From JAGQRJ01 sp041402045 (GTDB lineage: Bacteria > Planctomycetota > J058): DNA of 64,000 nt. Location of the stretch: NCBI GenBank assembly GCA_041402045.1, contig JAWKSZ010000036.1, positions 1 to 64,000 on the forward strand. The letters are read 5' to 3'. The position numbers and the translations under genes were made by a program. Under the pieces are notes generated by a model. That model was given only the letters and a program-made list of their open reading frames with translations. It had not been told where the DNA came from and made no database searches. Below are positions 18,531 to 26,277 of this stretch, piece after piece. The first letter of the stretch is position 1; every line of letters starts with the position of its first letter.

Positions 18531-18844
18531 GATCGATCTCCCCACAAGCTAAGGACGAGAGGAGCCAAACCGCCCCTCGAGGTGCCATCAGTGACGGTGG
18601 ACTGGCCTACGTTGACCCAAGCCCCCTATGAAAATGGAGTTATGACAAGGTTCCGAACGATTCAGAACGCAGTTGAAATCGCTCCAAAGTCATAAAATTC
18701 GGTATAACCAATCGCTCTGACAGTTTTTAGGGGCGAATCCAGAAATTTTTTCGAAGATCACGGGACGATTCTCCCCAATCTGGGTCAATCGGCTCCAAAT
18801 ACGCGTCTTAGCCCGGACTTCGAGGAAACAGGGGTTCAACACGC
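18531..18844. other. AT-rich divergent intergenic region
   Basis: 314 bp between the histone-like gene (minus) and yjbQ (plus). Its middle (about 18625-18745) is much richer in A/T than anything nearby, with runs such as CATAAAATTCGGTATAACC and GAAATTTTTTCGAAG. It contains no plausible ORF. It most likely carries divergent promoters or a nucleoid-protein binding region; I cannot assign exact -35/-10 boxes. Confidence 0.55.
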
Positions 18845-19276
18845 ATGACGTGGACGCAACGACAGAATGTGCTGCGGATCGACCCCCGGGGGCGGGGACT
18901 GACCGAGATCACGGCGCAGGTCGCGCAGGTGGTCGAGGCCTCGCAGGTCGACGTCGGGTTGTGCGTGGTGTTCGTGCGCCACACCTCGGCCAGCCTGGTG
19001 ATCCAGGAGAACGCCGACCCCAGCGCGCGCCGCGACCTCGAGGCCTACCTCGAGCGCCTGGCGCCCGAGGGCGACCCGCACTACACCCACACCGCCGAGG
19101 GGCCCGACGACATGCCCGCGCACCTGCGCAGCGCGCTGACCTCGACCTCGGAGTCGATCCCCGTGCGCGGGGGGCGGCTCGTCCTGGGCACCTGGCAGGG
19201 CCTCTACCTCTGGGAGCACCGACGCCGCGCGTCCCCGCGCGAGCTCGTGGTCCACGTCCAGGGCGCGACGGCGTGA
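18845..19276 (+). CDS. yjbQ: YjbQ family (UPF0047) protein
   Basis: 143 aa, a typical full-length YjbQ/UPF0047 protein. Motifs: VFVRHTSASLVIQENADPS and GTWQGLYLWEHR, with His residues that bind metal. Members have weak thiamine-phosphate synthase activity in E. coli, but their physiological role is not settled. The GTGA overlap with the next gene (19273-19276) indicates coupled translation with a DNA glycosylase. Confidence 0.92.
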   Translation: MTWTQRQNVLRIDPRGRGLTEITAQVAQVVEASQVDVGLCVVFVRHTSASLVIQENADPSARRDLEAYLERLAPEGDPHYTHTAEGPDDMPAHLRSALTSTSESIPVRGGRLVLGTWQGLYLWEHRRRASPRELVVHVQGATA

Positions 19277-19887
19277 GCCGCCTGCGCAAGCGCGATCTGG
19301 CGCTGGCCGCGACCGACCCGGTCATGCGCCGTTTGGTCGACGCCCACGGGCCCTGCCCGCTGCGCCGCCAGCGCGAGCGCGAGCCGTTCAGCGTCCTGGC
19401 CAGCTCGATCGTGAGCCAAATGGTCTCGACCGCCGCGGCGCGCACGATCCTGGCGCGGATCGAAGCCGCCGCGGGAGGCCTCGACCCGCGGGCGATCGGG
19501 CGGCTCGACGAGCCCGCCCTGCGCGGCCTGGGGCTCTCCCGGGCCAAGGCCCTGGCCATGCGCGCGCTGAGCGAGCAGGTGCTGAGCGGCGAGCTGGACC
19601 TGGACGACCTCGGACGGCGCCCGGCCCCCGCGATCTACGCGCGGCTCACGGCGCTCCCCGGGATCGGCGTGTGGACCGCGAACATGTACCTGATCTTCTA
19701 CCTGGGTCGCCCCGACGTGTTCCCCGAGCGCGACCTGGGGATCCAGGAGGGGATCCGGATCGCCTACGCCCTCCCGCGCCGGCCCACGGCGCCCGAGGCG
19801 CGGGCGCGGGCCGAGCGCTGGGCGCCGTATCGCTCCCTGGCGGCGTGGTATCTGTGGCGCGCCAAGGACGGTCCCGCGGCGCTGTGA
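19273..19887 (+). CDS. HhH-GPD DNA glycosylase, AlkA-like (3-methyladenine type)
   Basis: 204 aa. It matches the catalytic part of DNA-3-methyladenine glycosylase II. The helix-hairpin-helix is LTALPGIGVWTANMYLIFYLG, followed by the catalytic Asp in VFPERDLG. Upstream, FSVLASSIVSQMVSTAAA is the conserved early helix. No [4Fe-4S] cluster cysteines follow, as expected for AlkA-type enzymes. GTG start overlaps yjbQ. It removes alkylated bases in base-excision repair and may act in the same response as the AidB-like protein at 34-35.6 kb, though they are not linked. Confidence 0.9.
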   Translation: MSRLRKRDLALAATDPVMRRLVDAHGPCPLRRQREREPFSVLASSIVSQMVSTAAARTILARIEAAAGGLDPRAIGRLDEPALRGLGLSRAKALAMRALSEQVLSGELDLDDLGRRPAPAIYARLTALPGIGVWTANMYLIFYLGRPDVFPERDLGIQEGIRIAYALPRRPTAPEARARAERWAPYRSLAAWYLWRAKDGPAAL

Positions 19888-19894
19888 GCGCCAG

Positions 19895-20143
19895 CTACAG
19901 CGGGTTCTTGAGCGCGCAGTCCTCGCCGCTGAGCTCGATCGACTGCACCTGGGCCACCAGCAGGCGCAGCGCCTCGCCGTCGCCCTTGCGGAACAGGTCG
20001 ATCCACGGCGCCTCGGACTTGCCCTCGCGAGGCTGGCTGCGGTTGTAGAGGAACCCCTCGACCTGCTTTCCGTCGCTGAGCTGCACGGTCACGTGCCCGC
20101 GGTAGTCGAAGGCGGCCTCGATCTGTCGTTGCAGGTCGCTCAC
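19895..20143 (-). CDS. 82-aa small protein, possible SH3/Sm-like barrel
   Basis: GTG start at 20143 with a strong GGAGG 5 nt upstream. Sequence pattern: AFDYRGHVTVQLSDGKQVEGFLYNR, EAPWIDLFRKGDGEALRLLV and QVQSIELSG, an alternating series of short strands with the DG..VEGF turn seen in small beta-barrel (Sm/SH3-like) proteins. I know no named family. It is divergent from sodN and convergent with the glycosylase gene (7 bp apart). Function unknown; an RNA- or protein-binding role would fit the fold guess only. Confidence 0.7.
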   Translation of the reverse strand: MSDLQRQIEAAFDYRGHVTVQLSDGKQVEGFLYNRSQPREGKSEAPWIDLFRKGDGEALRLLVAQVQSIELSGEDCALKNPL

Positions 20144-20226
20144 GGACCCTCCTCGTCGCGGGCAGTAGAGCACGCGCCGTGCGCGCCGCCCAGCAGGCCG
20201 GTGAGAAGGCGGCGGGGTCACTCGCG

Positions 20227-20255
20227 TTGACACGTTCTCGGGGCAGGGGTAGGCT
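20227..20255 (+). promoter_or_regulatory. sigma-70-type promoter upstream of sodN
   Basis: TTGACA (20227-20232), a 17-nt spacer, then TAGGCT (20250-20255). The -35 is a perfect match and the spacing ideal. It lies about 90 bp before the sodN ATG in the divergent region. In several bacteria NiSOD genes are controlled by nickel-responsive Nur; I see no clear Fur-type box here. Confidence 0.6.
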
Positions 20256-20347
20256 TCGGCCCGATCCGGGAGGAGGGCTGAGGATCCGCGAGGGTCCTGC
20301 GTCCCCGCTGCCGCCGACAATCGGGGCGAGGCCCCAAAGGAAGACCC

Positions 20348-20809
20348 ATGCTGAAGAAGATCGCCAGCCTGATCTCGGCCCCCGCTGCCGAGGCCCACTG
20401 CGACGGCCCCTGCGGCGTCTACGACCCCGCCTCCGCGCGGATCGCCGCCGAGGCCGTGCTGTCCATGACCAAGAAGATCCTGGCCCTCGAGGTCCCCGCC
20501 GCGGGCGACGCCAAGGCCATGGCCGCCTACCTCAACACCCTCACGCGCTACGTCGCGATCAAGGAGGAGCAGGCGCACCTGGCGAAGTCCGAGCTGCTCG
20601 TGCTCTGGACCGACTTCTTCAAGCCGGACCACCTCAAGGCGTTCCCCGAGCTGCACGACACCTTCTGGAAGGCCGCCAAGCTCTGCTCGGCGTGCAAGGT
20701 CGAGGTCAGCCTCGAGCACGCGCAGGAGCTCATGGACGCGATCAAGACGATCCACACCAAGTTCTGGTCGATCAAGGGGCGCGACGTCGCCTACTACACC
20801 GCCAGCTAA
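20348..20809 (+). CDS. sodN: nickel-containing superoxide dismutase (pro-enzyme)
   Basis: 153 aa. A 16-residue leader (MLKKIASLISAPAAEA) is followed by the nickel hook HCDGPCGVYDP: after leader removal His1, Cys2 and Cys6 bind Ni. The rest (ARIAAEAVLSMTKKIL ... YLNTLTRYVAIKEEQAHLAKSELLVLWTDFFKPDHL) is the NiSOD four-helix bundle. The usual hook is HCDLPCGVYDP; here Leu4 is Gly. The enzyme dismutates superoxide to oxygen and H2O2. The ribosome site is AAGGAAG. The maturation peptidase follows 6 bp later, as in known sodN-sodX operons. Confidence 0.95.
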   Translation: MLKKIASLISAPAAEAHCDGPCGVYDPASARIAAEAVLSMTKKILALEVPAAGDAKAMAAYLNTLTRYVAIKEEQAHLAKSELLVLWTDFFKPDHLKAFPELHDTFWKAAKLCSACKVEVSLEHAQELMDAIKTIHTKFWSIKGRDVAYYTAS

Positions 20810-20815
20810 CGCTCG

Positions 20816-21202
20816 GTGCTGCGCTCCCTCCTGGGACGCGTGGTCGAGACCACTCGCCGCGGCCGGACCTTGGTCCGGCCGCGGGTCGTGTGGGGCCTGG
20901 CCCGCGGCCTGCGGCTGTATCGCGTGACCGGTGAGAGCATGCTCCCCAGCTACGTGGACGGGGAGCTGGTGTGGGTCGACCGCCGGGCCTACCGCGGCGC
21001 GCGGCCCGTGGCCGGTGACGTGGTGCTGGCGCGCCACCCCTACCGGGTGGACGTGCTGTTGCTGAAGCGGGTCGCGCTGGTGGCCGCCGACGGGAGCTGC
21101 GAGCTGCGGGGCGACAACCCCCAGGCGAGCACCGACAGCCGCAGCTTCGGGCGCGTCCCCCTGGAGCGGATCCTGGGGCGGGTCAGCGGGAGCCTGGACT
21201 GA
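20816..21202 (+). CDS. sodX: NiSOD maturation protease, S26 signal-peptidase family
   Basis: 128 aa serine peptidase of the S26 family. Box B GESMLPSY carries nucleophile Ser41; box D LLLKRV has general base Lys84; box E RGDNPQASTDSRSFG is typical. It has no obvious transmembrane helix, as expected for the cytosolic-type NiSOD-processing enzyme. GTG start 6 bp after sodN fixes its role: removal of the SodN leader to expose the N-terminal His that binds nickel. Confidence 0.92.
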   Translation: MLRSLLGRVVETTRRGRTLVRPRVVWGLARGLRLYRVTGESMLPSYVDGELVWVDRRAYRGARPVAGDVVLARHPYRVDVLLLKRVALVAADGSCELRGDNPQASTDSRSFGRVPLERILGRVSGSLD

Positions 21203-21266
21203 GCGGCCACGACCGAGGCGCGGCGAACCGCCGGGGTAGAATGCCCGCGGAAGAAGGAGCCGTGCC

Positions 21267-21662
21267 ATGACCTATCCCGGACCCGTGATCGGGCGTTGGA
21301 GGTCCACCTCGCTGATCACGATCACTCCACAGAAGTCGCTGGACGAAGCCCAGGAGCTCATGCACGAGGCCAGGATCCGGCACCTGCTGGTGGTCGAGGG
21401 CAAGGGCACGCTGGTGGGGATCCTCTCCAACCGCGACGTGACGGGGCACGGCGACCTGCAGGCCAAGGTCAAGGACGCCATGACCCCGCGCGCGGACATG
21501 CACGTCACCGACGCCTACGACACGGTGCGCGCCGCGGCCGAGCTCATGTGCCGCGAGAAGATCAGCGCGGTCCCCGTGCTCAAGGGCGAGGCGCTGGCTG
21601 GGATCGTGACCAGCGAGGACCTGCTGTGGGCCCTGCTCCAGGACGAGGCCCACGAGGGCTGA
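21267..21662 (+). CDS. tandem CBS-domain protein
   Basis: 131 aa made of two CBS domains (a Bateman module): ITITPQKSLDEAQELMHEARIRHLLVVEGKG-type first half and VTDAYDTVRAAAELMCREKISAVPVL second half, ending IVTSEDLLWALL. Such stand-alone modules bind adenosyl nucleotides and regulate other proteins. Start ATG 21267 follows GAAGAAGGAG. The partner is unknown; sodX is 64 bp upstream, but co-regulation is not shown. Confidence 0.9.
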   Translation: MTYPGPVIGRWRSTSLITITPQKSLDEAQELMHEARIRHLLVVEGKGTLVGILSNRDVTGHGDLQAKVKDAMTPRADMHVTDAYDTVRAAAELMCREKISAVPVLKGEALAGIVTSEDLLWALLQDEAHEG

Positions 21663-21734
21663 GCGGCTCGAGGCTCGCGCTGGGCACGGCACGCCGCAGG
21701 CCTGGGCCTCCCGCCCGCCGACTGAGCGGCGCGA

Positions 21735-21890
21735 TCCGGCGGCGGGGAGCGCCACGTGCACGCAGGTCCCGTGGGGCTCCCCCGCCGTGACCCACAGCCG
21801 CCCGCCGTGCAGCTCCGCGCTTCGAATCCCCGGGCCGTCGTCACGGACCTGAACGTGGATCGCGCCCTCGCGCTGCGCGGCGCTGGGTAG
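21735..21890 (-). pseudogene. histidine-kinase ATPase-domain remnant
   Basis: One frame reads REGAIHVQVRDDGPGI and then directly ELHGGRLWVTAGEPHGT and CVHVALPAA. These are the G1 box and the G2-distal end of a HATPase_c domain, but the ~45-50 residues normally between them (F box, GLGL motif) are missing. No start codon, dimerisation domain or upstream coding region remains. It looks like a relic with an internal deletion, next to tRNA-Lys, a frequent site of insertion and loss. Confidence 0.65.
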
Positions 21891-21903
21891 CCCCACACGC
21901 GCC

Positions 21904-21928
21904 GGAGCCCGCCACGAAGGCGGGCTCC
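21904..21928 (-). terminator. hairpin downstream of tRNA-Lys
   Basis: Perfect 10-bp stem GGAGCCCGCC / GGCGGGCTCC with loop ACGAA, 7 nt after the 3' end of the tRNA on the minus strand. No strong U-run follows, so it may aid processing or be a weak terminator. Confidence 0.55.
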
Positions 21929-21935
21929 GACGACA

Positions 21936-22008
21936 TGGGGGCACTGGGACTCGAACCCAGGACCAGCGGCTTAAAAGGCCGATGCTCTACCGACTGAGCT
22001 ACACCCCC
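21936..22008 (-). tRNA. tRNA-Lys (anticodon UUU)
   Basis: 73-nt cloverleaf on the minus strand. Acceptor stem GGGGGTG pairs with TGCCCCC plus discriminator A. The D arm contains AGCTCAGTCGGTAGAGC, the anticodon loop is CTTTTAA (UUU), and the T arm CTGGG TTCGAAT CCCAG is perfect. CCA is not encoded. The closing base pair of the anticodon stem is a T-C mismatch. Confidence 0.95.
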
Positions 22009-22095
22009 GGTGGTTCGAAAATCATACGAGCCGATCCCGGCCCCGCCAGGGTGCGCTCGGAATGCTGCCCCGCGGGGGGCGGGTAGCATGCGGGC

Positions 22096-22845
22096 ATGAG
22101 CGACTCCCGCACCTGGACCCTCGGCCCCGACGTCACCCGGCTGGTCGTGCTCGGCGACCCCCACGGCGACATCGTGGGGCTGGACGAGGTGCTCCAGCGC
22201 GAGGCCGGCCCGCACACCGCCTTCGTGTCGGTCGGCGACAACGTGGGCTACGCCGACGGCCGCCTGTCCTCGGAGCTGGTCGCCATGCTCGAGGCGCAGG
22301 GGATCCCCAGCGTGCGCGGGAACCACGAGGCCTGGGTCGAGGACGGCACGCTGCGCCTGGTCAGCGACGGACCGCCCGGGCTGACCCCCGAAGCGGCAGC
22401 GTGGGTCGCCGCGCTGCCCCGGCGGCTGAAGGTCCAGGCGCCAGCGCTCCCGGGTCTCGAGGTGTCGGTGGTCCACGCGGTCGGCGAGTGGAGCTACGTA
22501 AACGTGAAGAACGCGCGGAACCTGCTGGACGTCGAGGGGACTCAGCTCGTGTTCTGCGGCCACACCCACCGCCCGGCGATCTACACCCTCGACCGCGCGG
22601 GCAAGGTCGCCTCCCGCCGGTTCGAGCCCACCCGCAAGACGCCCATGGTCGCGGAGCTCGACCCCGCGACCCGCTACGTGGTGGACGCGGGCTCCCTCGC
22701 GCGGCCCAGCCGGATCCGAGGTGGCATGGCGCCAGAGCGCTCGACCTACGCCGTGCTGGACCTGGTCGCCCGGCGGGTGTCCTTGTGCGCGCTGGACAAG
22801 ACCCCGCGGATCCAGGCCATGTTCGCGCGCATGTTCGACGTGTAG
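22096..22845 (+). CDS. metallophosphoesterase
   Basis: 249 aa calcineurin-like phosphoesterase. Metal and active-site blocks: VVLGDPHGDI (GDxHG), VSVGDNVGYADG (GDxxGYG type), VRGNHEAWV (GNHE) and FCGHTHRPAIY (GHTH). Members hydrolyse phosphoesters such as diadenosine tetraphosphate or phosphoproteins; the substrate here is unknown. Compared with the pair at 38.5-40 kb it is a divergent relative. ATG 22096. It is followed by a large TPR gene 64 bp downstream. Confidence 0.9.
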   Translation: MSDSRTWTLGPDVTRLVVLGDPHGDIVGLDEVLQREAGPHTAFVSVGDNVGYADGRLSSELVAMLEAQGIPSVRGNHEAWVEDGTLRLVSDGPPGLTPEAAAWVAALPRRLKVQAPALPGLEVSVVHAVGEWSYVNVKNARNLLDVEGTQLVFCGHTHRPAIYTLDRAGKVASRRFEPTRKTPMVAELDPATRYVVDAGSLARPSRIRGGMAPERSTYAVLDLVARRVSLCALDKTPRIQAMFARMFDV

Positions 22846-22909
22846 CCCGAGGCCGCCCCGCGACCCCTTCGCGCGCGGTGGGCCCCAGGGACCGGGGTAT
22901 CATTCGCCC

Positions 22910-25543
22910 ATGCGTCGACGTCGTCGCAAAGAGGAGAAGCGCTCCACCAAGCGCGTGCGGCCGCCTGAGGCCCACGCGACGGAAGAGGCTGCGGTCTCGC
23001 CCCGGCTGCGGGCGCGGCTGGAGGAGCTAACGCTGGCGGTCGCCAAGGACCCCAAGGACTGCCGGCTGCGCGACCGACGCTCGGCCCTGCGCCTCGAGCT
23101 CGGCGACCCCCAGGGCGCCCTCGACGACGTGCGCGCCTGGCTCGAGCTCTCGCCTCAGGACGCGGCGGCGCACCACCGCCGCGGCGACGTGCTCCTCGCC
23201 CAGGGGGACGAGGCCGGGGCCCACGACGCCTTCGCGCGCGCGGTCGCCCTCGACCCGACCGGCGCGCACTACCACGTCTCCCTCGGCCGCCTGCGCGCGC
23301 GCATGGGCGACCTCCGCGGCGGGTTGACCGAGCTCGACCGCGCGGTGGGGATCGAGGGCGAGGGCGCCGCGCCCCAGGCCCAGACCCTCGTCCACCGCGC
23401 GCGGCTGCGCATGAGCCTGGGCGACGGCGACGCCGCGCTGGAGGACCTCGACGCCGCGCTCGGCGCGAACGAGGACCCGCGGATCAAGGTGATCGTGCTC
23501 ACCACGCGGGCCGAGCTCCGCCGCCGGCGCGGGGAGTTCGAGGCCGCGGTCGAGGACCTGACGCAGGCCCTGGACACCGAGCCCGAGCGCGCCGACCTGC
23601 GCACCCGGCGCGCGGTCGCCCGCCGGGAAGGCGGCGACACCCTCGGCGCGCGGGCCGACCTGGACCGGGCCCTGGCCCTCGACCCCGACCACGGCGCGGC
23701 GCTGCTCGAGCGCGGGCGGCTGCGGCGCCAGGCCAGCGACCACCGCGAGGCCCAGCGCGACCTCGTGCGCGCGGCGGCCGTCGACCCCAGCCTGCGGGTC
23801 AGCTCGCTGGTGGCCCGCGCCGGGAGCTACCGCGAGCAGGGGCAGCACGGCGAGGCCGCGGCCTGCCTGGACGAAGCCTTGGTCCTCGCCCCCGACAACG
23901 CCGAAGCCCTGCGCGAGCGCGGCCTGCTGCGCATGGTCACTGCGGACCCCTCCGGCGCCCTGAGCGACTTCGAGCGCGCGGTGACCCGCGACCCCGACGA
24001 CTTCCGCTCGCGGATCGAGCGCGGGGTGGCCCGCTGGCGCACCGGCGACCGTCGGGGCGCGCTCAGCGACCTCGACCGCGCGGTGACCCTCGGCGCGCAA
24101 CAGGCGGAGGCCTGGGTCGCCCGCGCCAGCGTGCGCTACGAGGCGGGCCGGCTGGAGGAAGCCGCCCAGGACCTCGACCGCGCGGTGAGCCTCGACCCCC
24201 AGAACCCGGCCGCCTTGATCGGGCGGGCCAAGGTGCACCGCGCCCGGGGCGACCTCAAAGGCGCCCAGGACGACCTGGACCAGGCGATCGCCCTCGACCC
24301 CGACTCCGCCGAGGCCTACTTCGTGCGCGGGATCTCCCGCGAAGAGGACGGCGACCTCGAGGGCGCCCTCGCCGACTTCAACGCGGCCACCGAGCGCGAC
24401 CCCGAGAGCTCGCTGGCGCTGACCGCCCGCGGCCGGCGGCTGTGGGCCAAGGGCGACGTGCGCAGCGCCGCCAGCGACCTGGAGCGTGCGGCCTACATTG
24501 CTCCCTACGACCCGCACCCGCGAGCGGCCCTGGGGGCGCTGTGCTGCGAGACCGGGGACTTCACCCGGGCCGTGGTCGAACTGACCCGCGTGCTCGAGCT
24601 CGACCCCGACGACCCCGTGACCCTCTACCGCCGGGCCCAGGCCCTGCTCGAGCTGAACGAGCTGGGCCACGCCCTCGACGACCTGGACCGCGCGATCGCC
24701 CTCGCCCCCGACGACGCCGACGCGCGCATGCTCCGCGCCGAGGTCTTGTTCGAGGACGGGCACTTCCTGGAGTCGCTCAAGGACTACACGCGAATCGTGG
24801 AGCTCGACCCCAAGGACGCCCCCGCGCGCTACGGCCGCGGCTGGACCCTGCTCGAGCTGGGCAAGTCCGAGGAGGCCCTCGCGGACTTCGAGTCGGTGCT
24901 CGAGCGCATGCCCGACGACCCCCGGGCCCTGGTCGGGCGCGGCTGGGCGCGGTTCCACAACGCGGACCTCGAGGGCGCGATCGAGGACTTCACCACGGCG
25001 ATCGCCAAGGATCCCTACTACGCCGAGGCCTACGTGTTCCGTGGGCGGGTGCACCTCGAGCTCGGCGCCGAGGAGCAGGCGCGGCGCGAGTTCGACGCGG
25101 CGATCTCGCTGGACCAGGACGATCCGGGCGCCCACGGCGGCCGCGGGTTCGCCTACCTCCAGCTCGGCGAACCCGCGCGGGCGCTCAGCGACTTCTCCCG
25201 CGCCGTGGCCCTCGACCCCGAGGACACCGACGCCCTGGTCGGCCGCGGCGAGGCCTACTTCGAGCTGGGCGACATGGAGAGCGCGGCCGCCGACTTCGAG
25301 GCCGCCCTCGCCCTCGACCCCGAGAACGCCATGGGCCACGTCGGCCGGGCGGGGGTGTTCCTGTTCCGCAACGAGCCGCAGCGCGCGATCGAGGCCTGCG
25401 AGCGCGCGCTCGCCCTCGACGATCAGCTCGGCCCCGCGTTCCTGCGCCGCTCCCAGGCCCACCGCGCCATGGGCAACCCGGTCCAGGCCGACGAGGACCT
25501 GGACCGCGCCCGCGAGCTCGGCGTCGACCTCGACGACGACTAG
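22910..25543 (+). CDS. 877-aa TPR-repeat protein
   Basis: Starts at ATG 22910 (MRRRRRKEEKRSTKRV); the longer open frame upstream overlaps the phosphoesterase and is not coding-like. Almost the whole length is tetratricopeptide repeats (more than 20 units of ~34 aa) with the pattern DLEGALADFNAATERDPESSL and DLDRAIALAPDDADARMLRA. The basic N-terminus has no signal peptide or membrane helix, so it is probably a cytosolic scaffold. The near-regular 102-bp units are prone to recombination. A hairpin after the stop is the likely terminator. Confidence 0.88.
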   Translation: MRRRRRKEEKRSTKRVRPPEAHATEEAAVSPRLRARLEELTLAVAKDPKDCRLRDRRSALRLELGDPQGALDDVRAWLELSPQDAAAHHRRGDVLLAQGDEAGAHDAFARAVALDPTGAHYHVSLGRLRARMGDLRGGLTELDRAVGIEGEGAAPQAQTLVHRARLRMSLGDGDAALEDLDAALGANEDPRIKVIVLTTRAELRRRRGEFEAAVEDLTQALDTEPERADLRTRRAVARREGGDTLGARADLDRALALDPDHGAALLERGRLRRQASDHREAQRDLVRAAAVDPSLRVSSLVARAGSYREQGQHGEAAACLDEALVLAPDNAEALRERGLLRMVTADPSGALSDFERAVTRDPDDFRSRIERGVARWRTGDRRGALSDLDRAVTLGAQQAEAWVARASVRYEAGRLEEAAQDLDRAVSLDPQNPAALIGRAKVHRARGDLKGAQDDLDQAIALDPDSAEAYFVRGISREEDGDLEGALADFNAATERDPESSLALTARGRRLWAKGDVRSAASDLERAAYIAPYDPHPRAALGALCCETGDFTRAVVELTRVLELDPDDPVTLYRRAQALLELNELGHALDDLDRAIALAPDDADARMLRAEVLFEDGHFLESLKDYTRIVELDPKDAPARYGRGWTLLELGKSEEALADFESVLERMPDDPRALVGRGWARFHNADLEGAIEDFTTAIAKDPYYAEAYVFRGRVHLELGAEEQARREFDAAISLDQDDPGAHGGRGFAYLQLGEPARALSDFSRAVALDPEDTDALVGRGEAYFELGDMESAAADFEAALALDPENAMGHVGRAGVFLFRNEPQRAIEACERALALDDQLGPAFLRRSQAHRAMGNPVQADEDLDRARELGVDLDDD

Positions 25544-25616
25544 TTTCATGGGGGGTCTGTCCCAGACCCCCTCGGGGTCGGGGCAAAGCCCCTCTCCCTC
25601 ACCCCCAAGGGGCTCG

Positions 25617-25635
25617 CCGCCGGCTTCGCCGGCGG
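25617..25635 (+). terminator. hairpin after the TPR gene
   Basis: CCGCCGG-CTTCG-CCGGCGG: perfect 7-bp stem with a stable CUUCG loop, 74 bp past the TPR stop codon. There is no U-run. Confidence 0.45.
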
Positions 25636-25690
25636 CTGCGCGCTCGCGGCTTCGCCGCTCGCGGGGCGCTTCGCCGCTCGACCCGACTCG

Positions 25691-25946
25691 CCTCGCCGCG
25701 CCCGTGCGTCGCTTCGCCGCCGCTCACCTCGCCGCGCCCGTGCGTCGCTTCGCCGCTCACCTCGCCGCGCCCGTGCGTCGCTTCGCTCGCTCGACCCGAC
25801 TCGCCTCGCCGCGCCTGTGCGTCGCTTCGCCGCTCACCTCGCCGCGCCCGTGCGTCGCTTCGCCGCTCGACCCGACGCGCCTCGCGCGCCCGTGCGTCGC
25901 TTCGCCGCTCGACCCGACTCGCCTCGCCACGCGGCTTCGCCGCTCG
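25691..25946. repeat. imperfect tandem repeat array, ~31-44 bp units
   Basis: Six to seven copies of a unit beginning CCTCGCCGCGCCCGTGCGTC and ending GCTTCGCCGCTC. Some copies are extended by ACCCGACTCG-type sequence, giving two unit lengths. Copies differ by single bases (CCTGTG for CCCGTG) or small indels. Frames through it are only Arg/Ala/Ser low-complexity. Not a CRISPR: there are no unique spacers. Confidence 0.85.
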
Positions 25947-26277
25947 CCCGGCGTCCTGCGCACGCGCGTCCCGAGCCACGCGCGCTCTCCCACCGCGTGG
26001 GTCTCCTCCCCACGGAGGTCCGCCAGCAGCTCAGCGGAGTGTCCGTGTCCCAGCGTCGGACCCGGCGTGTCCGTCCAGGGACCCTTCCGTGTCTTCCGTG
26101 TTCCTCTCCTTGTCTCGCCGCGACGAGGCCGCCGAGCGGAGCAGGCACCCCAGCGCGCCCAGGGTTCGAATCGAAACTCCCGCGCGAAGTCGCTCCTGAG
26201 AGTGCAATCGACCCCGCAGAGGCGTTTTGCCTCCGCCGATCGTTGAATCGGGCGATTGAGAACGCTCGACTAAGGTC

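Larger units (their letters stand above)
25544..26277. other. 734-bp gene-free spacer with tandem repeats
   Basis: No reading frame here has protein character in any of six frames. It contains a terminator-like hairpin (25617-25635), several short GCGGC-TTC-GCCGC hairpins, and an array of imperfect direct repeats (25691-25946). The last ~150 bp are less repetitive and presumably hold the promoter of the STAS gene. Confidence 0.7.

Noticed and set aside
18035..18588. Ser/Arg- or Phe-rich proteins in other frames of the Lys/Ala repeat
   Set aside because: They are frame shadows of the AAG-rich repeat; only the Lys/Ala frame has a ribosome site and a known family.
22721..22909. Upstream extension of the 877-aa TPR gene
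   Set aside because: It overlaps the phosphoesterase gene in another frame and is Cys/Arg/Ser-rich noise; ATG 22910 starts the basic TPR protein.
25691..25946. CRISPR array
   Set aside because: Repeats are contiguous and imperfect, there are no unique equal-length spacers, and no cas genes are present.
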